A stretch of 64,000 nucleotides of DNA from CAZDKK01 sp964506245 (GCA_964506245.1 CAZDKK010000012.1:1-64000), one strand, 5' to 3'; positions 42,960 through 51,876 are shown, counted from the first letter of the stretch. Translations and numbers: made by a program. The notes: generated by a model not told the origin, from the letters alone.

Positions 42960-44668
42960 GGCGCCCGTGGCGGACTATCGTGACCGGGACTGACCGGAGA
43001 AGCGAGCCTTCGCTCTGGCTCCTGGGCGCGATCCTGCTCCTGGCGGCCGTCCTGCGGCTGTACGCCCTGGGCCGCGAGGGGCTCTGGTGCGACGAGGCTT
43101 ACACTGCCCTCACGATCCGTCTCCCCTTGGGGGAGATGATCACCAGACTCGTACGCACCGATGATGCCCCCCCGCTCTTCTACGTACTCCAGAAGCTGAA
43201 TGCGACGCTGCTGGGCGACAGTGAAGCAGCCCTGCGGACCGGATCCGCGCTGGCCGGCATCCTGGCGGTGGCGATCCTCCTCTGGTGGTCCCATCGGCGC
43301 GACGCGCGGGCGGGAGGATGGAGCGCGGCCTTTCTGGCCGTGGCCGCCTACGGTGTCTTTCACTCCCGCCAGGCGCGTTCCTATGCCCTGATGATCCTGC
43401 TGGCGATGGGTCTCGTTCTCAGCGCGCGGGATCTGCTGTCCGGCCGGCAGCGCGCGGGGCCGATCCTGGCGATCTGCGCTGCCCTGCTCTGTCTGACGCA
43501 CAACGTGGCGATCGTCCTCGTGCTGAGCAGCCTCGTGCTGTGGCCCCTGGGAGGGCCCGCGCGGCCCCGCCTGCGCACGTGGCTCCTCTGGCACGCGCTC
43601 CCGCTCGCGGTCTGGACGATCTACTGGCTCGCGACCCGCACCCAGCTCGCCGCCCATGGCGTGCTCAACGCCTGGACCGCGCACTACTGGCAGTCCCATT
43701 CCCTGGTGCTCGCCCCCTTCTACTCGCTGGGCGCATACCTGCCCGGCGGGCTGCCGGCCTCCGCATTCGGTTCCGGGTTCGCCATGGCGCAGCACCTCTC
43801 GCCGTTGTGGACCCTCCTCTCCGCGGCCCTGGGTGCCGTCTGTGTTCTCATCGCCTTCCTCCGCGCCCGAGGCCCGGATGCGGCGTGCCCGGAAGCCGAG
43901 CGTCGTGAAGTCGCTGTGGAAGCCGCGTTCCTGTTCCTGCCGCTCGCGGCGCTGGTCGTCGCCTCGCTGGTGATCCAGCCCGTCTACGTTCTCACGCGCA
44001 CCGATGTCCTGGCCTTCCCCGCGTTCGTGCTCCTGATCGGGCGCGGGCTGGCTCACCTGCCGCGCCGCGCAGCCGCAGGCATCCTGTTCTTCTGGTTCGT
44101 GCTGTCGCTTCTCTCCCTCGCGCCGACCTACGGCCTTGGGGACCCGGGAGCGGCGAAGAACAACGACCGTCGTCTCGCGCACGAGATGGCCGCGGACGGC
44201 CTCGCGCCCGGCGACTGGGTTGTACACACCTTCATGACGGCACCGTCGATCGAGTACTACCTCGAGCGCCTGGGCGCCGCGCACCACACCGCGTGGTTCC
44301 CGCGCGTGGCGGAGAGCAACATCGCCTCCGCGTGGCGCACCCCGCTCGACTCGCTCCCGGCCTACCAGGTCCAGGCCGGCGAGCTGCGGAGCCGGATGGA
44401 GGCCGCGCTGCCGGCCGATGGAACCGTCTGGATCTTCGCGGTCGTCGAGCCATCTTCCGCCGAGGCCGTCCGGCAGCAGGGCGCGACCGGGACGCTGACC
44501 GTCGAGCAGCTCGGCTACCCGACCAGCGTGCTCGTTCACAGCCTAGTGGGTGCCCAGCCGGTCAGGCCCGCGGGGGTCTACACCCAGGACTGGGTTGCCG
44601 GGTTGCGGGTCCTCTTGCGGATCCCGCGCGGGTCGTGGGTGCCGGCCGACGCCGGCCGGAGCCCGTAG
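42956..44668 (+). CDS. GT39-like polytopic membrane glycosyltransferase
   Basis: About 570 residues with some ten transmembrane helices. The first luminal loop reads YALGREGLWCDEAYTAL, the D-E pair of the dolichyl/undecaprenyl-phosphate sugar-dependent GT-C family (PMT/ArnT-like). FHSRQARSYALMILLAM matches the second conserved loop of the same group. It would transfer a sugar from a lipid carrier on the outer face of the inner membrane to a protein or lipid. GTG 42956 overlaps the paralogue B stop; GTG 42980 is another possible start and neither has a good ribosome site. Being behind secreted proteins, it may glycosylate exported products (inference). Confidence 0.82.
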   Translation: MRRPWRTIVTGTDRRSEPSLWLLGAILLLAAVLRLYALGREGLWCDEAYTALTIRLPLGEMITRLVRTDDAPPLFYVLQKLNATLLGDSEAALRTGSALAGILAVAILLWWSHRRDARAGGWSAAFLAVAAYGVFHSRQARSYALMILLAMGLVLSARDLLSGRQRAGPILAICAALLCLTHNVAIVLVLSSLVLWPLGGPARPRLRTWLLWHALPLAVWTIYWLATRTQLAAHGVLNAWTAHYWQSHSLVLAPFYSLGAYLPGGLPASAFGSGFAMAQHLSPLWTLLSAALGAVCVLIAFLRARGPDAACPEAERREVAVEAAFLFLPLAALVVASLVIQPVYVLTRTDVLAFPAFVLLIGRGLAHLPRRAAAGILFFWFVLSLLSLAPTYGLGDPGAAKNNDRRLAHEMAADGLAPGDWVVHTFMTAPSIEYYLERLGAAHHTAWFPRVAESNIASAWRTPLDSLPAYQVQAGELRSRMEAALPADGTVWIFAVVEPSSAEAVRQQGATGTLTVEQLGYPTSVLVHSLVGAQPVRPAGVYTQDWVAGLRVLLRIPRGSWVPADAGRSP

Positions 44669-44852
44669 GCGACCGGATTTCCGCCGAGAGCCGCCGCACC
44701 GGTTCAGATCCCTGATGGAATCCCGCTCCACTGCGGTGCTACGATCCTTGTGCGTCACACGGCTGAAGGGTGCGTCCCGCGCCTGGACGACTCCTCGAGG
44801 ACCCCACGCGGCTGCACCCCCGATCTGCACCATCTGGATGTGGGAGGTTGCC

Positions 44853-46679
44853 ATGCGCGCATCTGCATCTCTTGCCTGCCTCGCCCTGGGTCTCCTGGTT
44901 GTCGCCGCGATTCCCCAGTCTGTCCAGGCGCGTCCGCTGGCCGCGGCCCCCGAGGCAGCGCTCCTCACCAGCGTCTCGCCTGCGGCCGCTGCGCCGGTCT
45001 CGGCCGACGCCGCGTTGGGCCCCATCACGCTCTCCAGGGCCACGGCTGCGCAGACTCCGCCCGAACTGCCGCCCGCCCCCAGCGGCGGCGAGCGCGGATG
45101 GCCGGTGGTGGTGCGCGAGGTTGTTGCCACCCCGGTCTTCGCCGACCTCGATGGCGACGGCACCTGTGAAATCGTGGTCGCCACCGACTGGAATGCCGCG
45201 GTCTATTCCAGCGCCGGTGTCCTGTGGCCGGGCTGGCCGGCCTATACGGGCGGCTCGCAACAGCACGCCGCCGTCGCGGACATCGACGGCGACGAAGTGC
45301 CCGAGATTCTCCTCGGCTGCACGTATCCCTCCGCGATGATCCGCGTGTTCACCCCGCAGGGGCTGTCCAAGCCGGGCTGGCCCGTGAGCATGCCGACGCC
45401 GAACTTCACCAACACAACCTGCCCGGTGGTGGTCGATCTCGACGGCGACGACGATCTGGAGGTCGGCGCCGCCGTGGAGACGGGGGTCTACTTCTTCCAT
45501 GCGGACGGCACGCCGCTGGCCGGATGGCCCTACCTGTGGCCGGTGCCGGTCAACAACACCCAGTGGTCCGCGCCGGCAGTGGGCGACCTCGACGGGGATG
45601 GCGCCCTCGAGGTCGTGGTCGCGAACGCATGCTACCCGAACTGGGGCGTGCACGTCATGCGCGCCGACGGCACGGTCATGCCGGGTTGGCCGAAGGTGAT
45701 CCGGCCGGTCTTTTCCTCGCCCGCACTGGCGGATCTCGACGATGACGGGGACCTCGAGATCATCGTGCAGGAGGGCGACCCGGGCAGCCAGGGCAGCCGC
45801 CTGTGGGTGTGGCACCACACGGGCACCGTGTTCCCGGGCTGGCCGTACACCATCGCCGTCGAGGGCCACTCCTCGCGCTGCAATCCCGCGGTGGCCGATG
45901 TCGACGGGGACGGCGACCTCGAGATCGTGACAGCGACCTCCGACGGCAAGCTCCATGTCGTGCAGACGAACGGCACCGAGTATCCAGGTTTCCCCCTGCC
46001 CACCGGTGCGCCGGATTACTCCATCATCTCCTCGCCGTCGGTGATCGACATGGACCAGAACGGTGAGCAGGAGATTTTCCAGACGTACTGGTTGGCCAAT
46101 CATCAATACCTATCGGCCTGGCACCTGAACGGAAGCATCCTCACCGGCTTCCCCAAGGAGATCCACCCGAGCAGCGACTTGAACGCGCATGCCTCGACCC
46201 ACCTGCTCGACATGGAGGGCGACGGGGATCTGGATGTCGTGACCGCGGGCGCGAGCATGTCGGGCGGCCTGCTGTGGGTCTTCGAGGTCGACGGCAGCAG
46301 CTTTGATCCGGCCACCTCGGTCGCCGACTGGCCCAAGATCCGGCGCGACATGGTCAACACCGGCTGCTACCCCTCAGTCGACCCCGCTGCGGTGGAGGCG
46401 CCGAGCGGTGTGCAACTCCCGCGCCTCGTCCTGAGCAGCTGGCCGAATCCCTTCGCGGCCCGCACCGACATCCACTACACGCTGCCCACCGCGAGCCACA
46501 CGCGGCTGGTTGTCTTCGACGCGCAGGGCCGCTGCGTCGCGACGTTGGTGGACGGCCCGCGGGCGGCCGGATCGCACGTGGTCGCGTGGGACGCGCAACC
46601 CGCGCAGGCCGGCGTGTACCTCTACCGGTTGGAGGCGGGCAGCGCGAGCGCGAGCCGCAAGGTGGTGGTTCGACGCTGA
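44853..46679 (+). CDS. Secreted FG-GAP-repeat protein with FlgD-like C-domain
   Basis: About 608 residues. MRASASLACLALGLLVVAAIPQSVQA is a signal peptide; GGGAGG lies seven bases before ATG 44853. A 70-residue Ala/Pro-rich linker is followed by about nine repeats with 'VFADLDGDG.CEIVVATD....VYS..GVLWPGWP' cores. The D.DGDG loops alternate with a G.PGWP motif, a form common in secreted propellers of this group. The C-terminus is FlgD-like (LSSWPNPFAARTDIHYTLP ... GVYLYRLEAGSASASRKVVVRR). The role is probably surface binding. It is separated from its neighbours by gaps with no gene. Confidence 0.9.
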   Translation: MRASASLACLALGLLVVAAIPQSVQARPLAAAPEAALLTSVSPAAAAPVSADAALGPITLSRATAAQTPPELPPAPSGGERGWPVVVREVVATPVFADLDGDGTCEIVVATDWNAAVYSSAGVLWPGWPAYTGGSQQHAAVADIDGDEVPEILLGCTYPSAMIRVFTPQGLSKPGWPVSMPTPNFTNTTCPVVVDLDGDDDLEVGAAVETGVYFFHADGTPLAGWPYLWPVPVNNTQWSAPAVGDLDGDGALEVVVANACYPNWGVHVMRADGTVMPGWPKVIRPVFSSPALADLDDDGDLEIIVQEGDPGSQGSRLWVWHHTGTVFPGWPYTIAVEGHSSRCNPAVADVDGDGDLEIVTATSDGKLHVVQTNGTEYPGFPLPTGAPDYSIISSPSVIDMDQNGEQEIFQTYWLANHQYLSAWHLNGSILTGFPKEIHPSSDLNAHASTHLLDMEGDGDLDVVTAGASMSGGLLWVFEVDGSSFDPATSVADWPKIRRDMVNTGCYPSVDPAAVEAPSGVQLPRLVLSSWPNPFAARTDIHYTLPTASHTRLVVFDAQGRCVATLVDGPRAAGSHVVAWDAQPAQAGVYLYRLEAGSASASRKVVVRR

Positions 46680-46787
46680 CAGTGAAGTGCGCGATGTTTA
46701 CTGCCGATAGGTGAGCAGGAGACGGCTCCGGACCGGGACACTCTCGGCCTGCCCGCTATCCCCTTTCGCTATCGGAGGTTATCGCGC

Positions 46788-47927
46788 ATGAAGCTGACGC
46801 AGTTCTGCTGCCCGCGCGACGCCGGTTGGAGCCCTGTGACGCCGGGTGCGGCGGTGGGCGCGCCGGATCTCGTCCTCGTTTTCGCCGGGGAGGAAGGCCT
46901 CCGGCGCGCCGATGCGCTGGCTGATCTGCGCCAGCGCTATCCGGCGGCGATCGTCTTCGGCTGTTCGACCGCGGGGGAGATCTGCGACACCCGGGTCCTC
47001 GACGACAGCTTGGTCGCGACGGCGGTGGAGTTCGCGCACACGCGGGTCGAGCTGACCTCGGTGCCCATCCCCCGCAGCGAGGAGAGCCGCTCCGTCGGTG
47101 AGCGGCTCGCGCGCACCTTCTCCCCGGACGGGCTCGTGCACGTGCTCGTTCTCTCCGACGGCATCCATGTCAACGGCAGCGAGCTGGTCAAGGGCCTCAC
47201 CGCCGGCTTGCCGTCGAATGTGACCGTCACCGGTGGGCTCTCGGGCGACGGGACCCGCTTCGCCCAGACATACGTGCTGGCGGGAGGCGAGCCGCGGCAG
47301 AACGTCGTCGCCGCCCTGGGCTTCTACGGCGATCGCCTGCGCGTCGGGTACGCGTCGCTCGGTGGATGGGATCCCTTCGGGCCGGATCGCCTCGTCACCC
47401 GGTCCAGCCAGAACGTTCTGTATGAACTGGATGGGAAGTCCGCCCTCGCCCTGTACAAGCAATACCTTGGGGAGCATGCATCCGGTCTGCCCTCCACGGG
47501 TCTGCTCTTCCCCCTGAACGTGCGGGTCCCCGGGGGGAACACCCCCGTGGTCCGCACGATCCTGGCCGTTGACGAGGATGGCCAGAGCATGACCTTCGCG
47601 GGGGATGTTCCCGAGGGCAGCCACGCGCAGCTCATGCGCGCGAACTTCGACCGGCTCATCGATGGCGCCGGCGGGGCCGCGGTAACCTCCTCCGGCGCGC
47701 TCGGGGACCACCCGGCGGAGCTGGCGATCCTGATCAGCTGCGTCGGCCGCAAGCTGGTGCTCAAGCAGCGGATCGAGGAGGAAGTCGAGAGCGTGCGGGA
47801 CGTGATGGGCACGGGCACGATTCTGACGGGATTCTACTCCTATGGGGAGATCTCGCCATTCACGCCGAGCGGAAAGTGTGAGCTACACAATCAGACGATG
47901 ACGATCACGTCGCTGTGCGAGATATGA
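46788..47927 (+). CDS. FIST-domain sensory protein
   Basis: 379 residues. FIST (F-box and intracellular signal transduction) proteins bind small ligands, probably amino acids, and often feed histidine kinases. Here FIST_N is seen in DLVLVFAGEEGL, YPAAIVFGCSTAGEI, VHVLVLSDGIHVNGSELVKGL and VTVTGGLSGDGTRFAQTYVL. FIST_C is seen in LALYKQYLGEHASGLPSTGLLFPLNV and AELAILISCVGRKLVLKQRIEEEVESVRDVMG...GFYSYGEISPF. No transmembrane segment, so it is cytoplasmic. Its stop overlaps the start of the histidine kinase by four bases, which makes it the likely input module. Confidence 0.92.
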   Translation: MKLTQFCCPRDAGWSPVTPGAAVGAPDLVLVFAGEEGLRRADALADLRQRYPAAIVFGCSTAGEICDTRVLDDSLVATAVEFAHTRVELTSVPIPRSEESRSVGERLARTFSPDGLVHVLVLSDGIHVNGSELVKGLTAGLPSNVTVTGGLSGDGTRFAQTYVLAGGEPRQNVVAALGFYGDRLRVGYASLGGWDPFGPDRLVTRSSQNVLYELDGKSALALYKQYLGEHASGLPSTGLLFPLNVRVPGGNTPVVRTILAVDEDGQSMTFAGDVPEGSHAQLMRANFDRLIDGAGGAAVTSSGALGDHPAELAILISCVGRKLVLKQRIEEEVESVRDVMGTGTILTGFYSYGEISPFTPSGKCELHNQTMTITSLCEI

Positions 47928-49213
47928 CCCCGGAGCGATTGCACAGCCTGCTGGTCAGGCAGCTCAAGCGTCACCTGGGTGGCGTGGACGGATGGCCGTC
48001 GGAGATGACGAGCTTCATCCGGGCCGTCAATGACGCCTACTACCAGGCCGACGCGGATCGGGTGATGATCGAGCGGTCGCTCGATCTCAGCTCGCGGGAG
48101 CTGCTCCAGGCCACCGCCGAGATGCGGGCGGCGGTCCAGGCGCTGCCGGATGTGGTCTACATCCTGGACCGCGAAGGCACGGTGCTGGACTGCAAGGCGT
48201 CGCCCATCGCGCATCTTCTCTGCCCCGCGCACCAGCGAGTGGGCGAGCGCATCCAGGATGTGCCCGATCATCTCACGGGTAAGAAGTACGCTCGGGCGAT
48301 CGCGGAGGTGCTGCAGTCGGGGGAACCGCGGAGCTTCGAGTACTCGATGAGCGCCGGGGGTGTCTGTGGCTGCTACGAGGCCCGAGTCGTCCCGATGGAC
48401 GAGGGACGCTTGCTCGTCCTGGTGCGAAATGTGACCGAGCGCAGGCAGGCCGAGGAGGAGATGCGCCGGGCCCGGGAGGCGGCGGAGAACGCGGCCCTGA
48501 CCAAGAGCGAGTTCCTCGCCACCATGAGCCATGAGATCCGCACGCCGATGAACGCGATCATCGGCCTGACCGAGCTGCTCCTGGACTCCGAGCTCGGTCC
48601 CGACCAGCACGAGCACGCCGAGCGCGTGCGCAGCGCGGCGGAGCTGTTGCTCAGAATCGTCAACGACATCCTCGACTTCTCGAAGATCGAGGCCGGGCGG
48701 CTCGAGATCGAGCAGGTCGCCTTCGACGCCCGCGCGATCGCCCGGGAGGTGGTGTGCCTGGTGGGCCCGCGCGCGGTGCCCAAGAACCTGCGCCTCACCC
48801 ACAGCGTGGCGCCTGAAGTGCCGGCCATGGTGTGCGGCGACCCGGGGCGCATCCGGCAGATTCTCGTCAATCTCCTCGGCAACGCGGTCAAGTTCACCGA
48901 CCAGGGCGAGGTCGCGCTGCGCGTGGAGGTCGAGCAGGAGGATGACGAGACGGTGCTGCTCAGGTTCGAGGTCCAGGACACCGGGATCGGCATCGCCCCG
49001 GCCGCACTGCGGCGCTTGTTCCTCCCCTTCAGCCAGGGGGACAGCTCGACGACGCGCCGGTACGGGGGCACGGGCCTGGGGCTCGCGATCTCGCGCAGGC
49101 TGGCCGAGATGATGGGCGGCACGATCGATGTCCGCAGCCAGCTCGGGAAGGGAAGCATCTTCTGGGCCACGGTCCGGGTTGCCAAGCGGGCCGGGGCCGC
49201 GAAGTGCGCTTGA
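47924..49213 (+). CDS. PAS-domain sensor histidine kinase
   Basis: About 429 residues without transmembrane helices. A helical N-terminal region is followed by a PAS domain (LPDVVYILDREGTVLDCKASP at about residues 75-95), a coiled coil (RNVTERRQAEEEMRRAREAAEN), the phosphoacceptor box FLATMSHEIRTPMNAIIGLTELL and an HATPase domain with ILVNLLGNAVKFTDQG (N box), VQDTGIGIAP (G1) and GGTGLGLAISRRLAEMMGG (G2). It has no receiver or HPt domain and no response regulator gene sits beside it. ATG 47924 overlaps the FIST stop; GTG 47915 is an alternative. FIST and kinase are likely one cytoplasmic sensing pair. Confidence 0.93.
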   Translation: MTPERLHSLLVRQLKRHLGGVDGWPSEMTSFIRAVNDAYYQADADRVMIERSLDLSSRELLQATAEMRAAVQALPDVVYILDREGTVLDCKASPIAHLLCPAHQRVGERIQDVPDHLTGKKYARAIAEVLQSGEPRSFEYSMSAGGVCGCYEARVVPMDEGRLLVLVRNVTERRQAEEEMRRAREAAENAALTKSEFLATMSHEIRTPMNAIIGLTELLLDSELGPDQHEHAERVRSAAELLLRIVNDILDFSKIEAGRLEIEQVAFDARAIAREVVCLVGPRAVPKNLRLTHSVAPEVPAMVCGDPGRIRQILVNLLGNAVKFTDQGEVALRVEVEQEDDETVLLRFEVQDTGIGIAPAALRRLFLPFSQGDSSTTRRYGGTGLGLAISRRLAEMMGGTIDVRSQLGKGSIFWATVRVAKRAGAAKCA

Positions 49214-49257
49214 GTAGCCGGCCGGCTGGTCCCGGGTGTCGCGCGGGGAAGGTGAGC

Positions 49258-49287
49258 GGGGCCGTGGCGAGCGAAGGCCACGGCCCC
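49258..49287. terminator. Long GC hairpin between convergent genes
   Basis: GGGGCCGTGG and CCACGGCCCC form ten perfect pairs around a ten-base loop, between the kinase stop and the stop of the minus-strand gene. It can act as a two-way terminator, though no U-run follows. Confidence 0.55.
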
Positions 49288-49296
49288 GATGTGCTC

Positions 49297-50007
49297 CTAG
49301 TCGAACAGCGACTTGACCGCGCCCCAGGTGGTGGTCTCCGTGGGGACCGGGCACTCGCTGATCTCCAACCTCGCGCTGTACATCACGCCGCTGACGATGA
49401 ACCCCAGGTCCCGGTTGTAGATCTCGAGGCGATTCATCCCGGGGACGACGAGGCTCGTGACGTCGGCCATCGGGGCCACGGTCTGGGTGGCGTAGTTGCC
49501 GCCGAAGATGCTCGGGGAGATCGGGACGCCGTTCAGATAGACACCGTCCGGATTGGGGCCCCCGCCGGCCGGATCGCCCAGGATGTCATCCGTGGTCCAG
49601 CAGAAGCTGAAACTGGCGTGGTCGATGCACTCGGTCTGGATGCGAAACGTGTGGCAGTAGAGCGCCGAGGCTGGGGTCGCGTTGGCGTCGATCCCGATCC
49701 ACCGGGCCTCGGGGTCGCACTCGAGCCCCTGGGCCCAGGCGCCGTGCGGCGTGGAGACGAAGGCATTGGGGCCGTCGCAGGCCTGGTCGAAGTCGGCCGG
49801 GCCAAACGGGACCGAGGAGAGCGGGGCCGCGCCGCTGCCCACGCCCACGGTGATCATCGGGTCGGGGTTCCCCATGGGAGCGTTGCCGCTGCGCAAGGTG
49901 ATCACCTCGAGAGCGGACGCAGAACCTACGCTGAGCGCGATGATGCCGAGGACGAGAACGATGGCAACGTGCTTCGGGTGCAACGAACAGACATGTGCAA
50001 TCTTCAT
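49297..50007 (-). CDS. Secreted protein of unknown function with TTWGAVKSLFD tail
   Basis: 236 residues. The signal peptide is HVAIVLVLGIIALSVGSASA, with GAGAGGTG upstream of ATG 50007. The mature protein looks like a lectin-type beta-sandwich (ARWIGIDANATPASALYCHTFRIQTECIDHASFSFCWTTDD ... NRLEIYNRDLGFIVSGVMYSARLEIS), close in style to PEP-CTERM-like 'DUF' exoproteins, but there is no C-terminal membrane helix. Instead it ends TETTTWGAVKSLFD, a variant of the tail in three other window proteins, with Asp in place of the final Arg. It may bind a sugar or cell-surface ligand. Confidence 0.8.
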   Translation of the reverse strand: MKIAHVCSLHPKHVAIVLVLGIIALSVGSASALEVITLRSGNAPMGNPDPMITVGVGSGAAPLSSVPFGPADFDQACDGPNAFVSTPHGAWAQGLECDPEARWIGIDANATPASALYCHTFRIQTECIDHASFSFCWTTDDILGDPAGGGPNPDGVYLNGVPISPSIFGGNYATQTVAPMADVTSLVVPGMNRLEIYNRDLGFIVSGVMYSARLEISECPVPTETTTWGAVKSLFD

Positions 50008-50294
50008 GAATTCACCTCTCTATCTGAATCGTGCGAGCGATTTCGTTTGGGTTCCGGCCGCTGCTCGAGCGACGCGGAACGCTGGCCTGAACATGGGGCA
50101 GACTACTCGCGCCCCGTGTTCAAGTTCCGAATCGTGCACGATGAGCACGATGAGAGAGGCCACTTGCTTGCAGCCGTGCGACGCAGCGACCCTCGACATC
50201 GTGGATGAGGAGCCGGGGATCGTCCCCCGCCGGGATGAGGACCCAGGAGGCCGCTGCCCCCGTCTGTGCGCCCTGGCGGGACAGACATGGCCCC
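50008..50294. other. Intergenic stretch without a clear gene
   Basis: This region lies between the divergent secreted-protein gene and the toxin-antitoxin island. Short frames occur on both strands, but none has a ribosome site or recognisable protein. Base composition is less GC-rich than the operons to the left. Confidence 0.5.
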
Positions 50295-50323
50295 TTGACA
50301 ACCGATACCGTGGGCGGTAACAT
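50295..50323 (+). promoter_or_regulatory. Strong sigma70-type promoter with embedded palindrome
   Basis: TTGACA at 50295-50300 and TAACAT at 50318-50323 are 17 bases apart. TACCG and CGGTA (50306-50319) form an inverted repeat around TGGG that runs from the spacer into the -10, the right place for an autorepressor. The predicted transcription start coincides with the ATG at 50330, so the message may be leaderless. Confidence 0.65.
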
Positions 50324-50329
50324 ATAGCC

Positions 50330-50524
50330 ATGTCAAAGGTCCGGCGCGGGGGCTACCTGTTCCTCACATGGCGGGGTGACCATTCTCCTCGCCACGTTCA
50401 CGTCCACCGGGACGGGAAACTCGTCTTGAAGTGGGACCTCGACAATCGCAAGGCCATGGCTGGCAGGCCCACGCGCCACGTGCTCGAGTTGATTCGCCAA
50501 CTCGATGCGGAAGGACGGCTATGA
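50330..50524 (+). CDS. DUF4160-like small protein, possible toxin of a gene pair
   Basis: 64 residues. RGGYLFLTWRGDHSPRHVHVHRDGKLVLKWDL contains the DHSPRHVHV motif of the DUF4160 family, whose genes are usually paired with DUF2442-like genes and are suspected toxin-antitoxin modules. No ribosome site precedes the ATG, which sits at the predicted transcription start. The stop overlaps the next start (ATGA), so the pair is translationally coupled. The remainder (RPTRHVLELIRQLDAEGRL) is a short helix. Function is not proven for the family. Confidence 0.8.
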   Translation: MSKVRRGGYLFLTWRGDHSPRHVHVHRDGKLVLKWDLDNRKAMAGRPTRHVLELIRQLDAEGRL

Positions 50525-50988
50525 AGATCCGATCCGTCACTCAGAACAACCGGCGCCGTGCCTTCGAGGTCGGCACCTGGCGGGAGCTGTTCCTCTTCCC
50601 GTACTCCAAGGCTGACCCGTCGCCGACTCCCGCTGACCCTGTGACAGAGGTTTCGGTAGATTCAGAACTGGGTCGAGAGGCCTTCACCTACCGCCTGGCT
50701 TCCGGCCAGGAAGGCTCCGTCCACATCGAGCAGGTGCTGGAATACAACCAGGATCCGAGCTATATGCGCAACCTGCTCCTCTACAAACTGACCCTTGAGG
50801 CCCAGAAGCGGATTGAACTGAGCGGCCTCTCGCGACGGGAGATCATCCGAAGGCTAGGGACGTCCCCTGCCCAGCTCTACCGACTCTTGGACCCGACCAA
50901 CTACCGCAAGTCGGTCGACAAGATGCTGTTGCTGCTGCACGTTCTCGAGTGCGATGTCGAGTTGGTCGTACGAGCACGTAGCGCCTGA
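50521..50988 (+). CDS. DUF2442-like/XRE-type protein, possible antitoxin
   Basis: 155 residues. The N-terminal half (FTYRLASGQEGSVHIEQVLEYNQDPSYMRNLLLYKL) resembles DUF2442-type domains that accompany DUF4160. The C-terminal half (RIELSGLSRREIIRRLGTSPAQLYRLLDPTNYRKSVDKMLLLLHVLECDVELVV) is an XRE-like helix-turn-helix. The DNA-binding half makes it the natural repressor of the pair, and the palindrome in the upstream promoter is the likely target. ATG 50521 overlaps the partner stop by four bases. Together they form a candidate type II toxin-antitoxin unit. Confidence 0.8.
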   Translation: MKIRSVTQNNRRRAFEVGTWRELFLFPYSKADPSPTPADPVTEVSVDSELGREAFTYRLASGQEGSVHIEQVLEYNQDPSYMRNLLLYKLTLEAQKRIELSGLSRREIIRRLGTSPAQLYRLLDPTNYRKSVDKMLLLLHVLECDVELVVRARSA

Positions 50989-51411
50989 GGCGATGGAAGC
51001 GTCAGCGATCGCACCCGTTGAGACACGCCAGTTGATGCCGCTTCCAGGCCAGTGGCCGCGCGACCACGGGATTGCTCAGCAATCGCCGGACTGACCGCAT
51101 GATTGCCTGCGATGGCACACAGCAGCGGTGATGTGATCGGAATTGCTGTATTCACAAGGCGATATGGAACCGCGGAAGTGCCGTTGGCCTCGGTGACGGA
51201 TTGTAGTCTAGAATCGTCGTGCCGAGCCTGAACAGTGGCCAAAGAGGCCAATGTGATGCCAAGGACGAGTGCCGACGCCGATGTGGTGCAACGAAACGAG
51301 TCGGCAGGAGTTCGCCATGGGGCAAGGGTCTTGCGTCCCCGCTTGGCACCCAGTCGGCTTGTCATCGGCACAGGCCAGATGGGTGGCGGTGGGCGCTGAG
51401 TGAGAGCCTGA
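50989..51411. other. Gap between two toxin-antitoxin-like pairs
   Basis: No reading frame here has a protein-like composition. TAGAAT at 51209-51214 with TTGGCC 19 bases upstream is a weak promoter candidate about 200 bases before the nucleotidyltransferase gene. Otherwise I see nothing in it. Confidence 0.45.
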
Positions 51412-51876
51412 ATGGATATCATCAAGGAACTCCAGGGTATTGTCGCGACACTGGAACTGGAAGGCGTCGACTATGCCCTCTGCGGCGGTCTCGCGATGGC
51501 TGTGTACGCGATGCCCCGTGCCACCTTGGATATCGATCTCATGCTCCAGACCGATTCCCTTGATGAAGCGGGGCGCGCCCTTGCGCCGTTGGGATTCATG
51601 ATGAGCAGCGCGCCAATAGAATTCCATGGCGGGGACATCAAGATCTCGCGATTCACCAAGATCGACCCCCGCACGCGGGAAGCACTCATTCTTGACTTCC
51701 TTCTCGTGACCGAGAAGACCAAGGCGGCCTGGGATTCTCGCCGCGACTTCGAATGGGAGGGACGGAAGCTCCGAGTCGTGTCCCCTGAAGGTCTGATTCT
51801 CTTGAAAGAGCTCCGTCGAAGCGGGACGGATCAAGACGACATTGACTACCTCAGGAGCATAGCTGATGAAGATTGA
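51412..51876 (+). CDS. Nucleotidyltransferase-fold protein (AbiEii/MNT-like)
   Basis: 154 residues. The motif YALCGGLAMAVYAMPRATLDIDLMLQ has the GG and D-x-D of DNA polymerase beta-like nucleotidyltransferases, and the third acidic residue is expected in KIDPRTREALILDFLLV. Its C-terminal helix carries SPEGLILLKELRRSGTDQDDIDYL, characteristic of AbiEii/MNT-type proteins, several of which are toxins that modify tRNA or proteins. GAGAG lies upstream. The start of a 55-codon gene overlaps its end by 11 bases, giving the shape of a toxin-antitoxin pair, though direction of action is not known. Confidence 0.85.
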   Translation: MDIIKELQGIVATLELEGVDYALCGGLAMAVYAMPRATLDIDLMLQTDSLDEAGRALAPLGFMMSSAPIEFHGGDIKISRFTKIDPRTREALILDFLLVTEKTKAAWDSRRDFEWEGRKLRVVSPEGLILLKELRRSGTDQDDIDYLRSIADED

